Source: Rhynchopus sp. YZ270_cl-10
Lineage: Eukaryota; Euglenozoa; Diplonemea; Diplonemida; Diplonemidae
Reading direction: 5' to 3'
Assembly (NCBI GenBank): GCA_964035575.1
Contig: OZ037853.1
Location: 1,635,473-1,699,472 of the forward strand
DNA: 64,000 bases
Shown: positions 11,518-20,883 of the stretch, one piece after another
Position numbering within the stretch: the stretch's first letter is position 1
How the letters are laid out: each line of letters starts with the position of its first letter
Made by a program: the position numbers and the translations under genes
The notes under the pieces: model-generated
The model's database searches: none
What the model saw: the letters and a program-made list of their open reading frames with translations, nothing else
Told to the model about the DNA's origin: nothing

Positions 11518-11754
11518 ATTTTTGGAGTTAGCCACACCAAAAAAAAATTTTTTTGTACACAACACACGTAGCGATACGCGCACGGTTGTTAGGAAATAAT
11601 ACAGACCGAAATGTTTGGGCGTCTTCGTTTCGAATGATTGGAATTGTGTGTGTAGTTCAGACATAAATACTGGCTCTTCTATCTTGTTCTTTGACTCATT
11701 GTTTTTCCTTTCATTGCCCTTTGCTTGTGCTTCCCGACTCCAATTCAATCGAGT

Positions 11755-12487
11755 TTGATCTGATAAACCACCTGTTCCGCGCGGAGGAAAAGTGGGTCGC
11801 CAAGTTGCTCCGCTGTGAGGAATGGGAGAAGGTCAGGGCTAACTCCTGTACTATTCGCCAGTTTTTCAAGGTTTTTGGTTCTTTGGTGTGGAACTCTTAT
11901 TCTGTTCGTTCACCCCTGTGCTACCTCCCCTCTTCCCTTTCTTTTATTCGTGATGTGGCACGTACCACTACACAGTCACCCGAAGCGTGGGACTTACCTC
12001 TCGAGATCAGGAGTTCTGTTCTCGCCGAGCTCTCACTACGTATGTGCGAGGTAGAGGCGAACGCTTGGCAAGGGGTGCGCCCGTCGCAAGAGGTGTCTGT
12101 GTGGTCGGACGCGTCTCAGGAGGGTTGGGCAGCGGTCCTCGAGAGCGAGAAGGAAACGGTCGCTCAGGGTCTATTTTCAGAGAACCCTGATGGCATATTT
12201 TTATTAAAGAAATTTTTGCGGAAGCTAAAGCCGTCCAGCTCGTCGCCTCACTTTTTAGCAACAAAAAGGTGTTGTTATTTGTTGACAACGTGGCTGCTGT
12301 ATACAGCATTCAACGGGGCCATTCGTCAAATTTTATTTCTAATTTAATCCTGGGGAAATTGTTTCGGATCGCTGAAAAAGCGAATTTATATATTGTGTGT
12401 ACTTGGGTTTCCACTTTAGTTCAGAAAGCGGATTCATTCTCTCGGGATTCGAAGGCCAAAGATCCTATTTTGTTGGATGAGTTGTGA
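11755..12487 (+). mobile_element. Broken retroelement fragment (RT end and RNase H)
   Basis: An old fragment of a reverse-transcribing element of the DIRS or related type. The recognisable parts are a stretch before RNase H and an RNase H region with VWSDAS and FVDNVAAVYSIQRG, comparable with VWTDAS and FVDNEAVKYVLRRG in the RT/RNase H of the element at 22.6-24.2 kb. The upstream RT core, gag and recombinase are missing and no terminal repeats are seen. It is broken, with a small number of breaks, and looks older than the element at 21.9-27.1 kb. Confidence 0.7.
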
Positions 12488-13220
12488 CTCCGTTCATGGA
12501 CTGGTTCTTTCTTTTTGTACAACAGATTGCGCACCGTTTTATTTCTCTACCTTAATTCTGCTAATTCGTTTCGTTTGCTTTTGTTTTGCGTGTGGGAAAA
12601 TTACACTCCCTGAGTTGTTTTTGATTATGTGTTCGCGCAGCGTCCCTCAGGGTCCTTAGGGTCCTGGAGGATGCGTCCAATGAAAATCACTTAGTATAGA
12701 AGAGCTCAAGAATGTAGGTTTTATTGTTTTTTTCCGCCGGGAAAAAATGGTCTTTCAAGGGTTTTTGGTGTATTCCGAGTTTTCTCGACGAAGCCTCGAT
12801 CTCACCAAGAAAACCCCATACCCCGAAGCTTCAGAATATCATGGTGGTATGTAGCTTCTGTGAGGGTATGAAACAGGTAAAGAAACGGTGGCCATGGCAC
12901 CCAAAGGTTCCTGGCGAAGCCACGGTACGCAACATTTCTAAAATCGCGCTTTAAAATTGCATTATTTTACAGGCAAACAATGTCATGGGAAGGGTGTGAT
13001 GTAAGCTTGCGCCGCAGGCGCACGGTACGCTACTTTTATTCTTTTCGCCAAATCTTTTTTCTCACTCCCATCACCGTTCCACGTAGTGTAGTCGGTGCGG
13101 GTGTTGTCGCTCTTCACCAGTGCCAACACTGGTGGTGGGTGGAAAACGTGTAGTTCGGGGGAAAATATGTAATTTTTTACAGGGGGGTGAGGCTGACCAG
13201 CGCACCGTGCCAGATTCTGC
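12488..13220. other. Intergenic DNA, nothing recognised
   Basis: About 730 bp between the retroelement fragment and the surface-protein cluster. No coding or RNA signal was seen. Confidence 0.4.
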
Positions 13221-13234
13221 ATGGGGGTAAAATT

Positions 13235-13320
13235 GACCCCCCCCGGGCCCGGGGGGGGGGGTCCATTTGACCCCCCAGAATCTGGGGGGGGGGTCAGTGA
13301 CCCCCCCCCGACCCCCCTAG
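13235..13320. repeat. G/C homopolymer palindromes
   Basis: Runs of eight to eleven C or G face each other around CCCGGGCCCGGG and AGAATCT, giving two very stable potential hairpins about 60 bp upstream of the first surface-protein gene. They may mark a termination or pausing site, or be a simple unstable tract. Confidence 0.7.
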
Positions 13321-13353
13321 AAACAACCCTGTCATATCCTCATCACACGGTAC

Positions 13354-13380
13354 AGGTTATATCTAACACAACAAAACACG
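13354..13380 (+). promoter_or_regulatory. Predicted splice acceptor and 25-nt leader, paralogue 1
   Basis: An AG at 13354-13355 follows a pyrimidine-rich stretch (CATATCCTCATCACACGGTAC). It is followed by exactly 25 nt, starting GTTATATCT, before the ATG. The same AG, leader start and spacing occur in the two downstream paralogues. This suits a spliced-leader acceptor but is not proven. Confidence 0.45.
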
Positions 13381-14175
13381 ATGAGGGGCCTTGTATTGAG
13401 TCTTGTGCTGGCAATGGTGGCTGTGTGCGATGGTGAGAAGTATATTTATTACAGAGCACTCGAGTCTGATCAGACGGACCGTGGACATGACAGTGACGGC
13501 CATCGGGAGTATACCATGACTGGAAACATGACCGTACATGGCCAAACGACGGACCTCGGCTGCATCGAGTGCAGTAGCACCAGCGATGGCTGCGTGAAGA
13601 AGGTCGAAGTGTATGAAGGCCAGTGGGTGGCTGATACTACAGACATCAGCATCCACGTGTCTTTCGAAGCTTGGGAGAACTACAAAGGCAGTCTCTGTAC
13701 GTACGACAAATCGACTTTCACGAATGATGATGACGGCTATGTGTCTCAGTCGTGCATCATTTACCCTGAGCAGTACACACCAGATACTTTCCACACTGTA
13801 GCGTGCACGGGCAGCCAGGCAGCGCTTAAGGTTGACTTGATGTGGTATACAACAACACCTGCACCTGCAACACCTTCACCACTGACTCCTTTTCCAGTCA
13901 CGTCTGCACCACCCATTCCTGTGCCAAGCACGTATGCACCAGTCACACCTTCGCCTTCATACACAGAAGACGCCGATTCGTCACCTTCAGTTGTCTACAT
14001 TGTATTAGCTGCTGTGTGTGCAGTAGTGGTGGTAGGTGCAGTGGTGGCAGGAGTGATGTACAAAGTCAGAAGTCAGGGCGGTGCGGCTGACGTGTCTCTA
14101 CGGGGAGCACCTTTGGACGAGTATGCAGCTGATGAGATGGACGTGCCAAACGCGGAGTGTATGGTAGTGCAGTGA
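13381..14175 (+). CDS. Type I surface protein, paralogue 1
   Basis: A 264-residue protein of no family I recognise. Residues 1-17 are a signal peptide (MRGLVLSLVLAMVAVCDG). Residues 18-156 form a secreted domain with six cysteines (61, 64, 71, 106, 125, 142), suggesting up to three disulphides. Residues 157-203 are a Pro/Thr/Ser stalk likely to be O-glycosylated. Residues 204-227 are a membrane helix ending MYKVR, so the tail of about 37 residues (with LDEYAADEMD) faces the cytosol. It is the first of three tandem paralogues sharing leader, tail and 3' UTR. The start is set by the signal peptide and the conserved 25-nt leader. A role as a surface receptor or coat protein is inference from the layout. 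Confidence 0.9.
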   Translation: MRGLVLSLVLAMVAVCDGEKYIYYRALESDQTDRGHDSDGHREYTMTGNMTVHGQTTDLGCIECSSTSDGCVKKVEVYEGQWVADTTDISIHVSFEAWENYKGSLCTYDKSTFTNDDDGYVSQSCIIYPEQYTPDTFHTVACTGSQAALKVDLMWYTTTPAPATPSPLTPFPVTSAPPIPVPSTYAPVTPSPSYTEDADSSPSVVYIVLAAVCAVVVVGAVVAGVMYKVRSQGGAADVSLRGAPLDEYAADEMDVPNAECMVVQ

Positions 14176-14228
14176 TCACAGAAGGTGGCCCGTCTTCCCC
14201 AACGGCAGAAGATGGCGATTGCTGTTTA
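14176..14228 (+). promoter_or_regulatory. Conserved 3' UTR block, copy 1
   Basis: A block starting TCACAGAAGGTGGCCCGTC and ending GATGGCGATTGCTG directly follows the stop codon. It recurs nearly unchanged after the other two paralogues (16691-16745, 19316-19375), while the sequence further downstream is unrelated. It could carry mRNA processing or stability signals, or reflect recent duplication. Confidence 0.7.
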
Positions 14229-14520
14229 AAATTGATGATTGTCGTGTAACAAAATACAAAAAATACCTTCCCTACTTCTTCTTCTTCTTCCTCTTTTTTC
14301 TTTGTCTATTCTTTTGTCCAGTAATTCTCTTGTTTAACACAGGCTGTTGCTTTGTGTCTACATGCGCCTAGGCTGCTCTCTATTCTATGATCCTGTTCCC
14401 CCTATATTTTTGTACTCAAGCTATCTAATGCTTCAGCTTGAAATAATTTTATTTTTTTTGTGGAATCTTTGTTTTTGGTATTGCCAAACTCGCTGGTTTC
14501 TGTGCTTCGCTCATTTTTTA

Positions 14521-14620
14521 TCAAAAAGCTTTCCCTAGTTTCGAGTGTGAAACGTTTCTCCATGTATTGCACGGGAAACAACATGACAAACAGGCCTGGC
14601 ACCTTGTGTGCCTCTCAAAA
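14521..14620 (+). ncRNA. Structured-RNA motif, degraded copy 4
   Basis: This copy has the stem TTTCCC/GGGAAA, the spacer ACATGACAAACAGG, and the second terminal hairpin GGCAC-CTTGT-GTGCC followed by CTCAAAA. The first GGTTC/GAACC hairpin has been lost. It closely matches the copy at 49060-49170. Confidence 0.4.
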
Positions 14621-14675
14621 GCCAAAAAGCGTTGTGTGAAGTTTTGAAGGAAGGAAAAATAAAAATTCCATCTTT

Positions 14676-15105
14676 TCTTTCATTTTGCTTTTTACTCAGG
14701 TGCCCTTCGCTTCCACGGGTTAGAGTGAGGTCATACAGCTCAACTCGCGGATGTTCCACATAGCTGTGGTCCTTCGAAACAATGCACTAAATGTTCTGTT
14801 TGCTTTCGCCTTCTGTTTTCATAGCTTTCTGTGTTCTTCATTAGCAAAACAACACCCGAAAAAGACAACCCACCACTTACGTATCACCCGTGCTTTCAAC
14901 AATCCTTCGTCCCTTCATGTTACGACAACTGCACTGAACCATTCAGGTTTCAGCCCTGGAGCACACCTTGGTGGCAAGCCGTGTCTCCTGTCTCCACAGT
15001 GCAGGCTCTCTGGGGAAGTGTGTTTACTTTGTGGGTTGCCAGACCCAATCATCGTGTCACAGCACAGAAGAACGGGGACAGCCCTTAGGTGACGGTGGAT
15101 CCTGT
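14676..15105 (+). repeat. Dispersed repeat C, copy 1
   Basis: About 430 bp beginning CTTTCATTTTGCTTTTTACT, repeated in the same sense at 28966-29432 with high identity and a small insertion there. No convincing protein is encoded. It lies in the spacer between the first two surface-protein genes. Confidence 0.9.
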
Positions 15106-15872
15106 CAGGGTGTGCAGCGGGTTTTGTTCTTCCGTGCGGTGTTGTGAGTGAGGTTTGACCGCTTCGTGGCAAAGCGTGTATTTTCCCGCCATGTATGCAG
15201 GATTGTTCTGTTTGCTTGGCACTGTTTTGTCCTCAGCCTGTCACATGACAGGGAGGTAAACTTACCCACTTCTTAACCCCAAGGGTAAGGGGGTTCCAAC
15301 TTCGCAGATGAGGCCCGCCTTTTTCAGCATAAGCCCCATAACACTACCACGTGTGGCCACAGACACAGGCTCCTCGGGATCAGTTTTGGGCAGTCGAAGT
15401 AGTAGGCCAGTGTACAGGTCGAAGTCCACCGCTAGGCTCAATGTTTGAGATAGCAGGCAAGGTAGCTGGATACCATCGCAGCGAAGAGAAGCCATGCACG
15501 CAGAGCTTGCAGGTGGTGATGATGGGATATGTCCACTTCTTGTGGGACAGCGCGAACTTCGAAGTCACAGTTGTGACGTGATGTGCGAGGGGGTGTAGCA
15601 GCGCAGTTCGCCACACGTGTGTGGCTTCTTGGTCGATGCGCAAGTTGGCATTCAAGGTCAGGCGGCGCAAGCAGTTGACATTAATATTGTCCTTCAGTAC
15701 AGTGGTGATGACCCAGTTGGCGACACAGTTCGGCACGAAGACATAGTATTGTTTCTACTGTAACCTACGTAGGCGTGACGCTGACCAGACAGTAGCGGGG
15801 TTCCACACTGCGACTGGGCAGGGGAGGTGGACAGTTTCCCTTTTCCTCTTGGGAGCACAGCCCGCACACCTC
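15106..15872. other. Intergenic DNA, nothing recognised
   Basis: The rest of the spacer between paralogues 1 and 2. The open frames on either strand lack domains or codon patterns that would support a gene. Confidence 0.4.
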
Positions 15873-15900
15873 CCACAACACAAATATATTTGTGTTGTGG
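15873..15900. repeat. Perfect 28-bp palindrome
   Basis: Fourteen-base arms (CCACAACACAAATA and its complement) with no loop. It lies 41 bp upstream of the predicted acceptor of surface-protein paralogue 2. Confidence 0.9.
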
Positions 15901-15940
15901 CAGATTTTGTTTTATCTCTCATATCCTCATCACACGGTAC

Positions 15941-15967
15941 AGGTTATATCTACAGCAACAAAACAAG
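15941..15967 (+). promoter_or_regulatory. Predicted splice acceptor and 25-nt leader, paralogue 2
   Basis: An AG at 15941-15942 after TTTTGTTTTATCTCTCATAT and CCTCATCACACGGTAC. It is followed by the shared leader starting GTTATATCT, again 25 nt before the ATG. Confidence 0.5.
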
Positions 15968-16690
15968 ATGAGGGGCCATGTATTGGGTCTTGTGCTGGCA
16001 ATGTTCTCTGTGTGCGACGGTGAGAGGTATGTGTTGTACTCAGCGACCGAGTCTGATCAGACGCAACGCGGACATGACAGTGACGGCCATCGGGAGTATA
16101 CCATGACTGGAAGCATGATCGTAGGTGGCGAAACGACGGACCTCGGCTGCATCGAGTGCAGTAGCACTTGGGAGCACTGCGTGAGGGATCTCAATGTGCG
16201 AGGAGGCGTGTTGGCGTCTGATGCTACAGACATCAGCATCCACGTGTCTTTCGAAGCTTGGGAGAACTACAAAGGCAGTCGCTGTACGTACGACACATCG
16301 GCTTTCTTGCATGATGATGGCAACTATGTGTCTCAGTCGTGCATCATAAACCCTGAGGATTACACACAGGACACTTACCACGATGTGACGTGCACGGGCA
16401 GCAAGGCAGCGCTTAAGGTGACATTTATGTGGAATACAGCACGACTATCACCTGCACCACCAACACCTGCACCGGAAACACATGCACCACCCACGGATTC
16501 GTCATCTTCAGTTAAAGTATTAGCTGCTGTGTGTGCAGTAGTGGTGGTGGGTGCAGTGGTGGCAGGAGTGATGTACAAGGTCAGAAGTCAGGGCGGTGCG
16601 GCTGACGTGCCTCTACGGGGAGCACCTTTGGACGAGTATGCAGCTGATGAGATGGACGTGTCAAGCGAGGAGTGTATGTTGGTGCAGTGA
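15968..16690 (+). CDS. Type I surface protein, paralogue 2
   Basis: A 240-residue paralogue. Its signal peptide (MRGHVLGLVLAMFSVCDG) and six-cysteine ectodomain are very close to those of paralogue 1, including DLGCIECSST and HVSFEAWENYKGS. The stalk is shorter, about 27 residues (PAPPTPAPETHAPP), and the membrane helix and tail are nearly identical to paralogue 1. An in-frame upstream extension exists to 15827, but the conserved leader and signal peptide place the start here. Stalk length and the loop after the third cysteine are the main differences between copies, while tail and UTRs are conserved. That suggests recent duplication with diversification of the exposed part. Function is unknown. 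Confidence 0.9.
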   Translation: MRGHVLGLVLAMFSVCDGERYVLYSATESDQTQRGHDSDGHREYTMTGSMIVGGETTDLGCIECSSTWEHCVRDLNVRGGVLASDATDISIHVSFEAWENYKGSRCTYDTSAFLHDDGNYVSQSCIINPEDYTQDTYHDVTCTGSKAALKVTFMWNTARLSPAPPTPAPETHAPPTDSSSSVKVLAAVCAVVVVGAVVAGVMYKVRSQGGAADVPLRGAPLDEYAADEMDVSSEECMLVQ

Positions 16691-16745
16691 TCACAGAAGG
16701 TGGCCCGTCGTCCCCAACGGCAGAAGATGGCGATTGCTGTCGAAA
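16691..16745 (+). promoter_or_regulatory. Conserved 3' UTR block, copy 2
   Basis: The same block as after paralogue 1, starting TCACAGAAGGTGGCCCGTC, here continuing TCGAAAGTGGAC as in copy 3. Confidence 0.7.
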
Positions 16746-18060
16746 GTGGACATCCCGAGCTATAAACATGAATATGTATACACGGAGAGCCAGGGGAGAA
16801 AATAGACTGCCCACACTCATATGGGGGTGCTGCGAACGGAGCCACCCCTGCCACCTGCAGCAACGGATCTCTCTCCATCCCCGACAACGCGCCCACCCAC
16901 ACACGCAGCAGCCCTGCACCGTACGGAGGCACAACGGGGTCCACCACACACCGCCCCTTCCCCACCCTACCCTGCCCCTCGGCACGCAGTGTCTCCTCAA
17001 AGAACGTTCCTCCTGCCCTTTGGAACTGCCCCGCCAAAGTCGTGAGATCTGCAATTTCACAAATATAAAGCGGTTGGCAAGAAAGACTTGATGTACAAAA
17101 GGTAGGACAAACCGATCCCGGGGTAGGTGGAAGCCCTCTGGTTCCGCCGCATACATAGGGCGCGCAGTGGTCGAATGGGAGGAGATCGCAGGTCTGTCGG
17201 TCTGGGAGGATCTGGCCCACAGTCAGTGTGGTTTTACTTTGGTTCCAGTATTGGGAGGAGAGGTATGGGATGAGGCTTTCTTTTTCCAATACGTAGCTCC
17301 GTTATGATCACTTTTGTTTGTCTTTTTTTTAGTCCTTTTTGATGAGGTTATTCGCCATCAGCGATCAGTCATGGAACTCGTAGGGGAGGGGCTCTGGTTT
17401 ACAACGGGGGGGGAGGGAAGTCAAAGTTAACAAAAGCATGTTCGAGTTTGACTTGGTCTTCCGTCGCCTTCACAGGACTGCCTAGACAGCTTCTGGGGGT
17501 GTCTTGTAAACATGAGGGTGAAAGGGTAGAAGCAAAGAACAATAATGGAGTAGTGTACAGCAAAACGTGTGACCCCTGTAAAGTCCCGCACTTCTCAAAT
17601 ATTGGTTCATGACACAGTGGTTTTGTTGTTCTGAACAAAGCTAAGTAGTACGCTTTTTCCTTATTACTTTGGTTTCAAGCTCTTGATACCATTTTTGCTA
17701 ACCAAAAGAAAACCGACGCAGGAGCTTTTCTTGGAACTGTTTTATTCTCCTCACCCCAACAACAACATCACATTCAGAAAAACACTGTTTTTTCGTTTTT
17801 ATTCGCTTTCTTTTCTTCTTCCTCACACTTTGTTACTGTGAAGAAAAATCTTTTCGTTTCCCACCCAGGAGGGGGTAAAGCCTCCGTGTACAAGAAACAG
17901 CGTTGTGTTGGTTGTCAACTTGAGAAGTGTTCAGCAAAGGGGAGAGAACAGCAAAAAATATCCCCCCTTCCCTCCGTCCCTCTTCTCTCTCTGTCTCTCT
18001 CTCTCCCATGTTATTTTCTGCGGTGGATGTGAGGACCCGGCGTTATTTTCGTTCGTGATA
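16746..18060. other. Intergenic DNA between paralogues 2 and 3
   Basis: About 1.3 kb. A minus-strand open frame of 233 codons (16588-17289) crosses the 3' end of paralogue 2. Its upstream 150 codons are cysteine- and proline-rich but match nothing I know, so it is not called. Pyrimidine-rich DNA (TCTCTCTGTCTCTCTCTCTC) lies near 17985-18006, upstream of paralogue 3. Confidence 0.4.
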
Positions 18061-18106
18061 TTTTTTTTTGTTTCCCCTCCCCTTGCAATGCAGTTCCATC
18101 ACTTAC

Positions 18107-18133
18107 AGGTTATATCTACCACAACAAAACACG
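18107..18133 (+). promoter_or_regulatory. Predicted splice acceptor and 25-nt leader, paralogue 3
   Basis: An AG at 18107-18108 after CATCACTTAC, with T-rich and C-rich tracts 30-50 bases upstream. The leader starts GTTATATCT and is again exactly 25 nt long. Confidence 0.5.
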
Positions 18134-19315
18134 ATGAGGGGCCATGTATTGGGTCTTGTGCTGGCAATGGTGGCTGTGTGCGACGGTGAGAAGTATATTC
18201 ATTACGTAGCACTCGAGTCTGATCAGACGGACCGTGGACGTGACAGTGACGGCCATCAGGATTATACCATGACTGGAAGCATAAGCGTACAGGGCACAGC
18301 GACGGACCTCGGCTGCATCGAGTGCGATAGCACCAGCGATGGCTGCGTTAAGGACATCTATAAGTTTGGATCCATGTGGGTGGCTGATAATGCGGACATC
18401 AGCATCCAAGTGTCTTTCAGAGCTTGGGAAGACGACACGGGTAGTCGCTGTACGTACGACTCGAGTGGTGATGACGCCTATGTGTCTCAGTCGTGTACCA
18501 TAAACCCTGAGGATTACACACAATACACTAATCACTACGTAACGTGCACGGGCAGCCAGGCAGCGCTGAAGGTGAGATTCAATTGGTATACAGAAACACT
18601 TGCACCTGCAACACCTTCACCACCGACTCCTTTTCCAGCCACGTCTGCACCACCCACTCCTTTGCCAACCACGGATGCACCACCGACTCCTGCTCCAACC
18701 ACGTATGCACCAGTCACAGCAGAAGGTTGCATGCGGGTAACTGGGAGTAGCTTGACACAAGACACATATGGCACGTGTTGGTACATCGAGGTCCATGCGA
18801 CAACTGTGGACTTTACTTTGAAGGACTCGGGCACGGAGGGGGCGGGAGTGAGCATAAGTGGTGGGTCTACAAATTTGAGCCTGTCCGTCGTGGCGGGTCA
18901 GTCCACGCCTCACAGTATCAGCGGCGTTGCTGGGACGAAGGTCTTCATTTATCCAAGTGCACAATGGACTGGAGATTTCGTGCTGAGCTGGACACCGCCG
19001 TCGTTTCCTTTTTCACCTTCACCACCTACTGCATCTCCTCCTTCGCCACCACCGACTCCTGTGCCAAGCACGTATGCACCAGTCACACCTTCGCCTTCAT
19101 ACACAGAAGACGCCGATTCGTCATCTTCAGTTGTCTACATTGTATTAGCTGCTGTGTGTGCAGTAGTGGTGGTGGGCGCAGTGGTGGCAGGAGTGATGTA
19201 CAAAGTCAGAAGTCAGGGCGGTGCGGCTGACGTGCCTGCACGAGAAGTACCTTTGAACGAGTATGCAGCTCATGAGGACGCTTCATACGTGGAGTGTGTG
19301 ACGGCGGTGCAGTGA
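18134..19315 (+). CDS. Type I surface protein, paralogue 3, with extra module
   Basis: A 393-residue paralogue. The signal peptide, six-cysteine domain and first Pro/Thr stalk match the other copies. The stalk has near-repeats of FPATSAPPTP and LPTTDAPPTP. Then comes an extra domain of about 95 residues (nt about 18715-19000) with two cysteines, GTCWYIEVHA, a Ser/Gly-rich middle and WTGDFVLSW. This looks like a compact all-beta module, and I do not recognise the family. A second stalk, the membrane helix and a tail that diverges at its end (VPLNEYAAHEDASYVEC) follow. The upstream in-frame extension to 18068 is rejected because the leader is conserved. The extra module shows that copies differ by domain gain or loss as well as point changes. 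Confidence 0.9.
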   Translation: MRGHVLGLVLAMVAVCDGEKYIHYVALESDQTDRGRDSDGHQDYTMTGSISVQGTATDLGCIECDSTSDGCVKDIYKFGSMWVADNADISIQVSFRAWEDDTGSRCTYDSSGDDAYVSQSCTINPEDYTQYTNHYVTCTGSQAALKVRFNWYTETLAPATPSPPTPFPATSAPPTPLPTTDAPPTPAPTTYAPVTAEGCMRVTGSSLTQDTYGTCWYIEVHATTVDFTLKDSGTEGAGVSISGGSTNLSLSVVAGQSTPHSISGVAGTKVFIYPSAQWTGDFVLSWTPPSFPFSPSPPTASPPSPPPTPVPSTYAPVTPSPSYTEDADSSSSVVYIVLAAVCAVVVVGAVVAGVMYKVRSQGGAADVPAREVPLNEYAAHEDASYVECVTAVQ

Positions 19316-19375
19316 TCACAGAAGGTGGCCCGTCGTCCCTGCGGCAGAAGATGGCGATTGCTGTCGAAAGTGGAC
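19316..19375 (+). promoter_or_regulatory. Conserved 3' UTR block, copy 3
   Basis: The same block directly after the stop. CCCTGCGG here replaces CCCCAACGG of the other copies. Confidence 0.7.
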
Positions 19376-19636
19376 GATCGTTGAAATATTTATTAAAAAA
19401 TCAAAAACAGAATATGAAAAGTAAAGAACAATGATGGGTATGCGGGACTATTCTGTATTGTCCTCAGGGAGGTAAACGTCCCTGCCCCTACTCAATGCAC
19501 GTTACATCTATATAAATGCTGGGCCAGTGGCTTCCCCATGCTATGAAGGGAGCACGAAACAGCCGACGAACAGTCAGGCCCAGAGCTTGCTCTGCCACAC
19601 CTTTGGGTGACGGTGTACTGCCTGTAGGCAAGCCAT

Positions 19637-19750
19637 GAGGTTTACTTTTACACCTTCTGTTGTTGGCCGCAGGGTGCTTTGTGCTTTTATCCGGATGGCT
19701 CGCATTGTACGTGGGTCAGTCGGAGGTGTGCCTGCATCAATAACCATTCG
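19637..19750 (+). repeat. Local duplicate, first copy
   Basis: A sequence of about 110 bp starting AGGTTTACTTTTACACCTTC is repeated at 20142-20245 inside the next MITE-like element. It includes TCTGTTGTTGGCCGCAGGGT and GTACGTGGGTCAGTCGGAGG. Confidence 0.85.
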
Positions 19751-20056
19751 TTTGTTTTCATTTTTCATTTTTTTTTTTAAACACATATTTTTGACCCTTT
19801 TTTTGGGGGGAAAAACTTCCTTCAGAATTCCTGTCATAGAGATACACTGCTTATCCTGTATTTATTGCACTTTTGCAATGTGCAACATTGTGATCTGTGC
19901 AGCACAGATAAAAAACACATAAAATACATGTGCATAGTTGTGTGCGTTATGTGCATGATGCGCAGTCTCTAGCTATGTCCTGTGTTCTGTTTTCAGCCTC
20001 CTTAGGAAACTATTGCGAGCGCACTTTTTTTTAATGGTATCATTTTTCTTGTTTTT

Positions 20057-20665
20057 GGTGCTTCCCGGAGGGGGGTATGCATTTCACAACTTTTCACAAC
20101 TTTTCACCACCCTTTTTTTCGGTACGGTACGGGCCAGTCATTAGGTTTCCTTTTTACATCTTCTGTTGTTGGCCGCAGGGTACTTGTGCTTTCATCCGGA
20201 TGGCTGGCATCGTACGTGGGTCAGTCGGAGGTGCCTGCATTAATAACTTCACTTTTTTCTTCGTTGGTGGAGCTTTTAAACGCCGGCATTTGCATTTTTG
20301 GAATCCGTCCGGCCAGTGGTGGGGTCAATTTGCCGAAATGGACAAGTTCTCGTCATTTCCGCACAGTGCACAGTACACAGGTACACAGGTACACCACATC
20401 ACGTTCTATCTTGTGAATCCCAGCATAGCCCTCAATGGGTGGGTCACCACCCAACCCAAAAAAAACCCCCCCCCAAAAAAAAAAAATCAATTCACAACTT
20501 TCACAATTTTTCACCATTTTTCACCATTTTTCACCATTTTTCACCATTTTTCACCATTTTTCACCATTTTTCACCAGCCTTCACAATTTTATAGCGGTTT
20601 TCGTGTTGTGAAAACTTGTCACATTTTGTGAAAAATTGTGAAATGCATACCCCCCGGGAAGCACC
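20057..20665. mobile_element. MITE-like element with about 40-bp inverted ends
   Basis: The left end GGTGCTTCCCGGAGGGGGGT and the right end (complement GGTGCTTCCCGGGGGGTATG) continue as TATGCATTTCACAA on both sides. The 609-bp element has no gene. It contains a copy of the local duplicate and a TCACCATTTT array. The target duplication is unclear, so the family is not assigned. Confidence 0.6.
20510..20576. repeat. Decanucleotide array (TCACCATTTT)n
   Basis: Six perfect copies of a 10-bp unit, with CACAA variants at the left edge. The array resembles an expansion of the TTTCACAATTTT ends of the surrounding element. Confidence 0.9.
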
Positions 20666-20699
20666 AGTTTTCCTTTTTATTCTATGTTTCTTTTTTCTG

Positions 20700-20870
20700 T
20701 GTCTGCTTGGGTTTTCTATCTGATACACAAACAGGATGTTCTGGTATTTGTTCGGATTGGTGGCAATTATTGCACGGAATACTTTACGTATACACTGCAG
20801 CCATCAAGACCAAGACTCTTTAGGTTACTCGTCCTCCTGGTGCACAGACAGGACATATCCTTGTAAGGAC
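20700..20870 (+). repeat. Dispersed repeat D, copy 1
   Basis: About 170 bp starting GGTTTTCTATCTGATACACA, repeated in the same sense at 48167-48345 with about one change in twelve bases. Noncoding. Confidence 0.85.
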
Positions 20871-20883
20871 AGAGAAAGGATAA

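Noticed and set aside
16588-17289. 233-codon minus-strand frame over the end of surface-protein paralogue 2
   Set aside because: It overlaps a clear gene antisense and has no recognised domain; kept only as a note in the intergenic entry.
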